From positions 1 to 64,000 of the forward strand of contig NZ_VNJK01000007.1 of NCBI RefSeq assembly GCF_007786455.1: a DNA stretch of 64,000 nucleotides, given 5' to 3'. A model generated the notes under the pieces. It did not search any database. It saw only the letters and a list, made by a program, of their open reading frames with translations, and had not been told where the DNA came from. Position 1 is the first letter of the stretch, and each line of letters opens with the position of its first letter. This document shows, one piece after another, positions 57,980 to 64,000 of the stretch. Both the position numbers and the translations under genes were made by a program. Source of the stretch: Paenibacillus agilis (GTDB taxonomy: Bacteria > Bacillota > Bacilli > Paenibacillales > Paenibacillaceae).

Positions 57980-58980
57980 CTCATGTAATCGGTTCGTTCA
58001 TGTTGTAGTTTTTCGATAGCATCTTTAAGATCTTTTACTGCAATCAATTTCATTTGACCTATGCTGTTGTTCTTAACTTGTTCTTTCATTGAATAGGGAT
58101 ACAAAAATAGGTCTGCTCCTGACTCTGCTGCAACCTTCATCTTAGTATTTAATCCTGAAATCTTTTTAACCTCTCCCTCTGAACTTATTGATCCTGTACC
58201 AACAATCTTTAGATCACCCAAATGCATCATATCAGGTTGGAGCTGTTGAACCAGCCCAAGAGCAAGGATCATGCCTGAGGAGCTGCCTATCATGTCGTTT
58301 GGAACATTAATAATTCTGTCTTCGTCAAGTTCTGTGTAGGGAGTGTTATTAGCAAGCATAATGCCTATAGATGGCTGACCGTCACTACCCGGGATCAATC
58401 TAGACTTAAGAATCATTGTCTCCCCTTCTCGCAGAAGCTTCACTTCAATAATTTCTCCTATTTGTTTTTCCCTCAAAGCACCTGGGATGTCAGAAACAAT
58501 GTCGATCGGATATTCATCAATGGAAATAAGATGATCTCCTTCTAAGAATACCGATACCTCTTTCATTTCAGGAACTAATATCACCACAGGTGATTTCAAT
58601 GTACGAGGAACATCCATATCTAAGTAAGAGAAGACGGAATGGAGTATTTCTTGTTTCATATAAGGAAGAATGTTTCTTGATATTTTCCTTTGATCTTCTG
58701 GTGATAAGTCGAATTCATATTGCGCTGCTTCTAATTCATAACCTTTGATCGCATTTATAATATCACTAATCTTTTTAGAGGAAATGTAACTTTTGTTGTA
58801 CACTATGTTGAAGTTTGATGGTACTTTTTTAGAAGTAAACATACTTGAGTCAAGCATTTCATCGACACTTATAATTCCACCTGGACCTATATATGTGCGA
58901 CTCTGTTGGGGTATCAATATATCAAGCCATACTAATAGAAGCACAGCTGCGCTTAAGATTAGAACTTTCTTATATCTCAT
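57976..58980 (-). CDS. Membrane-anchored PDZ and Lon-type (S16) protease
   Basis: 334 aa. N-terminal signal anchor (YKKVLILSAAVLLLVWLDILI). Residues about 140-200 look like a PDZ domain (DHLISIDEYPIDIVSDIPGALREKQIGEIIEVKLLREGE). The C-terminal S16 domain has the catalytic Ser in GSSSGMILALGL, GTGSISSEGEVKKISGL, and the Lys in NTKMKVAAESGADLFLYP. Same layout as Bacillus YlbL. ATPase domain absent. Unusual cargo for a plasmid; substrate unknown. Confidence 0.85.
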   Translation of the reverse strand: MRYKKVLILSAAVLLLVWLDILIPQQSRTYIGPGGIISVDEMLDSSMFTSKKVPSNFNIVYNKSYISSKKISDIINAIKGYELEAAQYEFDLSPEDQRKISRNILPYMKQEILHSVFSYLDMDVPRTLKSPVVILVPEMKEVSVFLEGDHLISIDEYPIDIVSDIPGALREKQIGEIIEVKLLREGETMILKSRLIPGSDGQPSIGIMLANNTPYTELDEDRIINVPNDMIGSSSGMILALGLVQQLQPDMMHLGDLKIVGTGSISSEGEVKKISGLNTKMKVAAESGADLFLYPYSMKEQVKNNSIGQMKLIAVKDLKDAIEKLQHERTDYMR

Positions 58981-58994
58981 TATAAGCCCCTCAC

Positions 58995-59222
58995 TTAAAG
59001 CAGCCTTATTTGTTTGTGTGATTCATCTACTTCCTTTAATAGCTTTAAATGGTTAACATGACTAATCACTCCTTTGTTCATTTTATGAAACCTTACTAAG
59101 TAATCAAGTACATGCGACTCGGTAGGCAAATCAAGCGTTTTCTTTAAATGTTCCACTTCATCCTTTACATGTGGCTTTGCTTTCACACTCTTTCTAGGGT
59201 CCTTTTTGTTATTCAATTTCAT
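58995..59222 (-). CDS. Small basic protein
   Basis: 75 aa from ATG 59222 (GAAAGGTG upstream). MKLNNKKDPRKSVKAKPHVKDEVEHLKKTLDLPTESHVLDYLVRFHK: basic N-terminus plus helix pair that could be ribbon-helix-helix-like. Unknown. Confidence 0.6.
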   Translation of the reverse strand: MKLNNKKDPRKSVKAKPHVKDEVEHLKKTLDLPTESHVLDYLVRFHKMNKGVISHVNHLKLLKEVDESHKQIRLL

Positions 59223-59380
59223 CACCTTTCTGATCATCAATCATTTTGTACCCAAATGAGTATCATTTGTACCCATTATACCCCGTTTTGTACCCAAAGT
59301 AAATTCATTCCAAGGAATTAACTTCATAAAGAGACCCCTTACATAACGGAAGGGGTTGTAGTTACAAACGTTCTATATGG

Positions 59381-59926
59381 TTAGTCCCAATCTCTCATCC
59401 TCGATAGGAGCAGCTTAATCAAATTTCGCTGATTTCCTTTTCGTACTTCAATAATAAAATCCCAAAAGAGAATTGAAATGAGCTCATGAAGTGTCATTTT
59501 AAATTTGGAGTCGGCAAGCCTTAAATCTTGTAAAAACACTTCACCCCTAAGAGCGAGCTGTCTCTTCATATCAATTTCAAGAGCACTCCACTTCATATCA
59601 ATCCAATCTTCTTCCGATTCCACAGTTAGGTGTCTGTGATGAACCGATCTCTTTTCTAAAAGTCGCTTTATCATTTCCTCTGTCTGATAGTGACTTCGTA
59701 TTTGCAGCAAAAAGTCTTCGTATAACATTTGTACCAGCGAAGCAACTGAAATGAGATTATCGGGATCTTCACCAGTCAAGCTGTACATATCATCAAGAAA
59801 GATTTCAGCTCGCTGAAAATCTATTTCCCTAGCTTTAATGCGAACCGGAGTAGAGTTTTTCTTTCTATTCCCTTCAAAAAAACCACTGAATGCATGGATA
59901 AAACTTTTACGCTTCATATTCAGCAA
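59381..59926 (-). CDS. Unknown helical protein
   Basis: 181 aa from TTG 59926 (AGGTGGTG upstream, inside the preceding gene). Two repeats of a motif: VASLVQMLYEDFLLQIRSHYQ and LHELISILFWDFIIEVRKGNQ. The overlap of 20 bp with the upstream gene indicates coupling. Possibly partner of the RHH-like protein. Confidence 0.65.
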   Translation of the reverse strand: MLNMKRKSFIHAFSGFFEGNRKKNSTPVRIKAREIDFQRAEIFLDDMYSLTGEDPDNLISVASLVQMLYEDFLLQIRSHYQTEEMIKRLLEKRSVHHRHLTVESEEDWIDMKWSALEIDMKRQLALRGEVFLQDLRLADSKFKMTLHELISILFWDFIIEVRKGNQRNLIKLLLSRMRDWD

Positions 59927-60347
59927 AACGAATCACCACCTGACCGCAATTTAAGTAATTCATAATATACCGATGAACAAATCGTCTAATTGAAGAATTA
60001 CTTTGGAAAGCCAGCTCCTCTACGTAATCAAAGGTTTTTTGATCAAGTTTTATGTGCATGTATTGACCTGTGTCCTGGTATTCAATTTGATGCAAGCGGT
60101 CAGGATAAAGTTTGTAATGGTCTAGCGCTGCTATGAATACAAGGGTGTTTGAAACGGATTCATTTCTAACGATCTGCCTTTTTTCTTTCGCGAGGCCGCG
60201 CAATTTCTTCCTTTGTTCTAGTGTGACAGGAAACTTAATTGACTTTAATTTATCCGAACGTACTTTCCTTTTCCGTTCTGCTTCATTCACAGGAATAGAC
60301 TCTGGTTCTTGAAAGAAAATTGAGTTAAGCCCTCCCCTTTTCTCCAC
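59907..60347 (-). CDS. Putative RHH-type DNA-binding protein
   Basis: 146 aa. IKFPVTLEQRKKLRGLAKEK and YMHIKLDQKTFDYVEELAFQSNSSIRRFVHRYIMNYL resemble two ribbon-helix-helix units (strand then two helices). Basic N-terminus. It and the next gene could be plasmid maintenance or transfer accessory proteins; no ParA or relaxase is nearby in the window. Confidence 0.55.
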   Translation of the reverse strand: MEKRGGLNSIFFQEPESIPVNEAERKRKVRSDKLKSIKFPVTLEQRKKLRGLAKEKRQIVRNESVSNTLVFIAALDHYKLYPDRLHQIEYQDTGQYMHIKLDQKTFDYVEELAFQSNSSIRRFVHRYIMNYLNCGQVVIRFAEYEA

Positions 60348-60497
60348 TTACAATTCGCCTCCCTTAAATATCCCATGGTCATTTTGCTATTTTTCCATTT
60401 TTCTATTAATAAAACCTATGAGGACAATCTATGAATTAGAACGTTTACGACGTGGTTTTTATGGAGAGAATATTACATAGAAGGAGGTGTTTAATTG

Positions 60498-60614
60498 ATG
60501 AGTAGCGTCACTAAAAAGGAAGCAATGGAATTAATGCATATCATGAAAAAAGTGGCCCATAGACACACCGTTCCTAAAGTGGTGAAGAACAAAAAAAAAG
60601 GAACTACAAAGTAG
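60498..60614 (+). CDS. 38-aa basic peptide
   Basis: Plus strand, AGGAGGTG upstream of TTG 60495/ATG 60498. MSSVTKKEAMELMHIMKKVA then HRHTVPKVV and a Lys-rich end. Helical and very basic; possibly nucleic-acid binding. Followed by a terminator overlapping its stop. Confidence 0.6.
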   Translation: MSSVTKKEAMELMHIMKKVAHRHTVPKVVKNKKKGTTK

Positions 60615-60623
60615 CTCCTTTTT
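60591..60623. terminator. Bidirectional terminator
   Basis: AAGGAACTAC-AAA-GTAGCTCCTTTTT with A-run on the left and T-run on the right. Serves the plus-strand peptide gene and the minus-strand S-layer gene. Confidence 0.85.
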
Positions 60624-60628
60624 GATGG

Positions 60629-63600
60629 TTATTTCTTTGAAACTTCAAAAAAGTTATAGATGATAGAAGCAGCCTCAGCGCGTGTAACATTCTGTTTAGG
60701 ACGGAACGTACCGTCTGGATAGCCCTTCACAATCTCAGCTGCAGACAGCAACTGAACATCTGTCATTGCCCAGCTAGAGATATTAGATGTGTCACGATAA
60801 GCCATGCCTTTCAATTCATGTTTTTCCATTAGGCTGCCGATCATTCTAGCTGCCTGTTCTCGTGTAATTAAGGTGTTCGGTCTAAATTCAGTTTTACTAA
60901 ACCCTTTAATTACTCCATGATCATGCGCAATGCGCAATGTTCGATAGTACCACGCATCAGATTCAATGTCCTTAAACGCCATAGGCGTTGATGAGCCTTT
61001 TTCTTCTAAACCAAGCGTCTTGACTATGAACGTCATAAACTCCGCGCGTGTAATGGCTCTATGCGGCTCAAACAATCCATTTACGGGTTTTGCAATAATA
61101 CCTCTGTCATATAAGGATAAGACCTTATTTTTGTTGTACAGCCCTTCAATATCCTTAAATACGACATCTTCAATTTTCTGTTCTTCTTTATTGTTATCTT
61201 GTTCGTCAGGGACTTTGTTATCATTACCATCGGATGGTTTGTTATCGCCATCATTAGTAGAAGATGAATCCTCTGTACTCGACTCGCCATTACCAGTATT
61301 ACTCGAAGTATCCGATGATTTCGCAGTCCGTGATTTTATCATTTGAACTTTAGATCGATCACCGGATTCATTTTCTGTCCAAACCTCAACCTGGATATCC
61401 GTATCTGGTTTAAGATTTTGAAGTGTGAATGTTTTTTCTTTCCCGCGATAAACTTCCTTATTATCTTTCGTCATAATAATCATTTCGTTTTTAGAACCGA
61501 TCTTGAAATGATAAGTTATTTGAGACTGAGCAGCATCAACATCTACTTTAAGGTCTCCAGATGGCAAGGTATCGAACGATGGCACTTTGACTATCGAACC
61601 TTCTCCAGTAGAATTGAATGGTACTAAGACTATATCCTTGTATCGCTTAGCACTCTCTAATCCTGTTAATGTAGCAAATGAATCTTTTGTTTCTACGAGT
61701 AGATTACCTCCTTGATACACTCGATAACCATCTGCTCCAGCTGCATCTTCCCAATCGATTTTCACACTATTCTCTGATATCTCTTTCATTACTACTTGTT
61801 GATTGTCCATACCTGGACGCATAACCCAAACAAATGGTGTTTCTGCACCTATGCCAGTTTCGTTAACAGCTTGAATTGTAAACCTATAAGTTCCACCTTG
61901 CTTCAATGACTTAACCGTCCATTCAGCATTGGTAGCAATGCCAATTTCTTTCCCTTCTTGCTTAATCACATAGGTTTTCGCAGAAGGGGTAGGCTCCCAA
62001 GAAAGTTTTAAGTTCTGACCATCTTCAATAGCTTTGATTACCCCAACTTGAGAAGGTAAAGTTAAAAAGGAAGCAGACGTATTTGGGCTATACCCCGATT
62101 CATTGCCAGCTGCTACATTTACCTTATAATGCTGACCTGCATTTAAACCCGTTACCTCCAACTCCGTATCAGAAGTTTCTATTTCCCTATCTCCAACCTT
62201 CACTCTATATTTGTCAGCACCAGTAGCTGCTTTCCATGTAAGAACAGCTTTTGTTTCATTAATATTCGATATTTGCATGGAGTCAGCTTCTACTACTGCT
62301 GGGATCGTTTTTAACGAAGTAGATACTTCTTCGCCATGTCCACTTCTGTTTTCAGGTCGAACACTAATCTTATAACGCTCTCCTGGGTTAAGATCCTTCA
62401 CCTCAAATGTTGTTGCTGGAGTGTTCCCAACTACTTGACCATCCACAAGAATTGAATAAGTACTTGTCCCTTTCAAACTATCCCATTCTATAATCAAATG
62501 ATCAGATCCATATTCTAACGTCCGTATACCACTAATACGTGATGGTAACGTAACCACATTTAATAAATCTGCCATTTGTCCGGTTCCTGTTTGATTGATT
62601 GCTGAAATAAAGTAATTATACTCGGTTTCTGAAGCAAGCCCACGATCCCTAAATGACAACTCATTACCATTGTATATCGTGAGTTGTTCTCTCTTTAAAT
62701 CATAATACGTAGCAGTCGTTACTGAATCCCAATTCAAATGAACACCATCATTATAAATTTGTAACGTTGAAAACTTTCCTGGTGCACTTGGGAGCGACAA
62801 ATAACTAGCTGTTGCTGCAGCTCCTCGTCCTGCGCTATTTTCTGCAGCTACCTTAACCGTATAGTATCTACCTGGCTGCAAATTGTTTACAGGATGATAC
62901 GTTGCTGATGTGACTGTATTTTCAAAAACAGCCTGTTGAGATACATTTTCTATTACACTTATATGATACTTATCTGCTAATGGAACTGATTCGAAATACA
63001 CGTTCGCGTTCGCTGGATCTCTTTCAATAGAATACAAAGTTAACTGCTTAGGTGCAGTTGGTATTGTTTTTGCAGATACCGGTGAACTAAACGCGCTGCT
63101 TCCACTGTGGTTCTTAGCCATCACCCTGTATTGATATTCGTTCCCAGGACTAATCGTACTATCAATCAGAGTATTAGTAGGATATGCAACATTCCAAACT
63201 TGCCCTGTCGTCATATTTTCAATGAAATATTGGTATCCATCTGTTAGTACGTTACCAGGTAGGTTCCATGACAACTTAATTTTGTTTTCTTCTGCTGAAT
63301 CTATTTTTAAATTTGGTGCAACTGGTAAGGACTGCAGCTGTAATTCTTGACTTGTCATCTGCTGTGTATTCCCAGCCAAGTCCGTTACTTTCGCATGCAC
63401 GTACCAAACACCCTCGTTTGTGATTGTAAGCTCTTGTTCATTTTTTGTAGCAGCTGTCCAGTGTAAAGGTGCTGCCGGACTGTTCGTAACCGCATAAAAA
63501 CGATTGTTTTCGTCAATACCTTGATCGTCTTTATAATGTATAACAATTGGAATATGTCCTTCATGCCAAGTACGCTTCATTGGATCGATAACAATAGTCG

Positions 63601-64000
63601 GATCCGTTCGATCGATTTTCACCATCAACTCGGATAGTGCACTCACATTACCGGCCTTATCTATCGTGCGGGCTTGTACACGAGTTACACCATCTTTAGT
63701 AAGTTCGATCGGACCTGTATATTCATTCCACGTTTGTCCGTCGATACTCCATTCACTTTTTTTAACACCATGAGCATCGATTCCATGCTCGAGAGTGACC
63801 GTCACGTTATTATCTGTTCCAACCTTCGACTCCAACTTGGGCGCTGTTGACGCGGTTCTATCAATATACACCAACATCTCAGATTCTGGTCCTATTAATC
63901 CAACATTATCAATTGTACGTCCAACAATTCGAGAAATTCCTTCCTTGGCTATTTCAAAAGGTGTAATGTACTCCTTCCAAGGGCCCCCATCCACACTATA
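60629..64000 (-). CDS. S-layer surface protein with FnIII and SLH domains, N-terminus beyond window
   Basis: At least 1,122 residues, open to the right edge, so the N-terminus with signal peptide is missing. From the N-terminal side: Ig-like/OmpL47-type repeats (WSIDGQTWNEYTGPI ... DKAGNVSALSE); about seven fibronectin type III modules (each with PSAPG/LSWEP and GxxYxxxVxAxNxxG); a Thr/Ser/Asp-rich linker (STEDSSSTNDGDNKPSDG); three C-terminal SLH domains (VFKDIEGLY, AFKDIESDAWYY, YRDTSNISSWA, each with TRAEF/TREQA/TRAEA). SLH domains bind pyruvylated wall polymers. Probably adhesion or mating contact. Confidence 0.92.
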   Translation of the reverse strand, partial: YSVDGGPWKEYITPFEIAKEGISRIVGRTIDNVGLIGPESEMLVYIDRTASTAPKLESKVGTDNNVTVTLEHGIDAHGVKKSEWSIDGQTWNEYTGPIELTKDGVTRVQARTIDKAGNVSALSELMVKIDRTDPTIVIDPMKRTWHEGHIPIVIHYKDDQGIDENNRFYAVTNSPAAPLHWTAATKNEQELTITNEGVWYVHAKVTDLAGNTQQMTSQELQLQSLPVAPNLKIDSAEENKIKLSWNLPGNVLTDGYQYFIENMTTGQVWNVAYPTNTLIDSTISPGNEYQYRVMAKNHSGSSAFSSPVSAKTIPTAPKQLTLYSIERDPANANVYFESVPLADKYHISVIENVSQQAVFENTVTSATYHPVNNLQPGRYYTVKVAAENSAGRGAAATASYLSLPSAPGKFSTLQIYNDGVHLNWDSVTTATYYDLKREQLTIYNGNELSFRDRGLASETEYNYFISAINQTGTGQMADLLNVVTLPSRISGIRTLEYGSDHLIIEWDSLKGTSTYSILVDGQVVGNTPATTFEVKDLNPGERYKISVRPENRSGHGEEVSTSLKTIPAVVEADSMQISNINETKAVLTWKAATGADKYRVKVGDREIETSDTELEVTGLNAGQHYKVNVAAGNESGYSPNTSASFLTLPSQVGVIKAIEDGQNLKLSWEPTPSAKTYVIKQEGKEIGIATNAEWTVKSLKQGGTYRFTIQAVNETGIGAETPFVWVMRPGMDNQQVVMKEISENSVKIDWEDAAGADGYRVYQGGNLLVETKDSFATLTGLESAKRYKDIVLVPFNSTGEGSIVKVPSFDTLPSGDLKVDVDAAQSQITYHFKIGSKNEMIIMTKDNKEVYRGKEKTFTLQNLKPDTDIQVEVWTENESGDRSKVQMIKSRTAKSSDTSSNTGNGESSTEDSSSTNDGDNKPSDGNDNKVPDEQDNNKEEQKIEDVVFKDIEGLYNKNKVLSLYDRGIIAKPVNGLFEPHRAITRAEFMTFIVKTLGLEEKGSSTPMAFKDIESDAWYYRTLRIAHDHGVIKGFSKTEFRPNTLITREQAARMIGSLMEKHELKGMAYRDTSNISSWAMTDVQLLSAAEIVKGYPDGTFRPKQNVTRAEAASIIYNFFEVSKK

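Noticed and set aside
1..64000. Plasmid replication initiator, partition, relaxase or coupling protein
   Set aside because: Searched by motif (Walker A, HUH, RepA-type HTH); none found, so replicon type remains open.
1..64000. tRNA or rRNA genes
   Set aside because: No GTTCRA T-arm plus acceptor pairing and no rRNA-like conserved blocks were seen.

Overview
The window looks like part of a large mobile replicon (plasmid or integrative/conjugative element) of a Gram-positive spore-former, most likely Paenibacillaceae. Support for this: strong AGGAGG-type ribosome binding sites with TTG and GTG starts, a Spo0E-like protein, a LexA/DinR box of Bacillus type in front of a UvrX/YolD pair, an HTH-TPR regulator followed by a small secreted peptide (the layout of Paenibacillus AloR/AloP), and an S-layer protein with three SLH domains. 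There is no rRNA, no tRNA, no phage structural gene, and no recognisable replication initiator, partition ATPase or conjugation ATPase in the window. Apart from four clear plus-strand genes, nearly everything is on the minus strand.

Layout. 1-2.4 kb: a structured repeat region and an SOS-controlled translesion polymerase operon. 2.4-10 kb: toxin/antitoxin and signalling genes (a type I toxin-like peptide with an antisense RNA, a secreted HNH toxin with SUKH immunity protein, Spo0E-like, AloR/AloP-like, HigB/HigA, two tandem paralogues). 10-27 kb: unknown plasmid genes, many preceded by long GC-rich structured leaders. This part includes an AP2-domain protein, a Csx16-like protein, DUF3560 and DUF6573 proteins, a PBECR-like nuclease, a putative ADP-ribosyltransferase and an ArdC-type antirestriction metalloprotease. 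27-42 kb: small membrane proteins, ImmA/IrrE-like protease, Dam and Dcm methyltransferases, two AbrB-type regulators, and a GHKL ATPase carrying a metalloprotease motif. 42-49 kb: topoisomerase III, a membrane diguanylate cyclase, a LuxR-type regulator with small membrane proteins, and a Fic/VbhA toxin-antitoxin pair. 49-60 kb: small membrane and zinc-finger proteins, a tyrosine recombinase next to a likely recombination site, a membrane PDZ-Lon protease, and RHH-like proteins. 60.6 kb to the end: a large S-layer surface protein that runs off the right edge.

The most striking observation is a set of long (about 200-600 nt), GC-rich, repeated segments whose arms pair and whose paired bases change together between copies. 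I recognise at least three such families with two to four copies each (A, B, C), a single-copy example (F), and a shorter motif (E) in five copies. Every well-preserved A, B, C and F copy ends 20-50 nt upstream of the start codon of a minus-strand gene, with the ribosome binding site in between. They look like a multi-gene system of structured 5' leader RNAs on this replicon. I cannot assign them to a known RNA class.

Functionally, the methyltransferases, the ArdC-like protein and possibly the Csx16-like protein fit evasion of host restriction and type III CRISPR immunity. The HigBA, Fic/VbhA and type I modules fit replicon maintenance. The AloRP-like pair fits population-density control.
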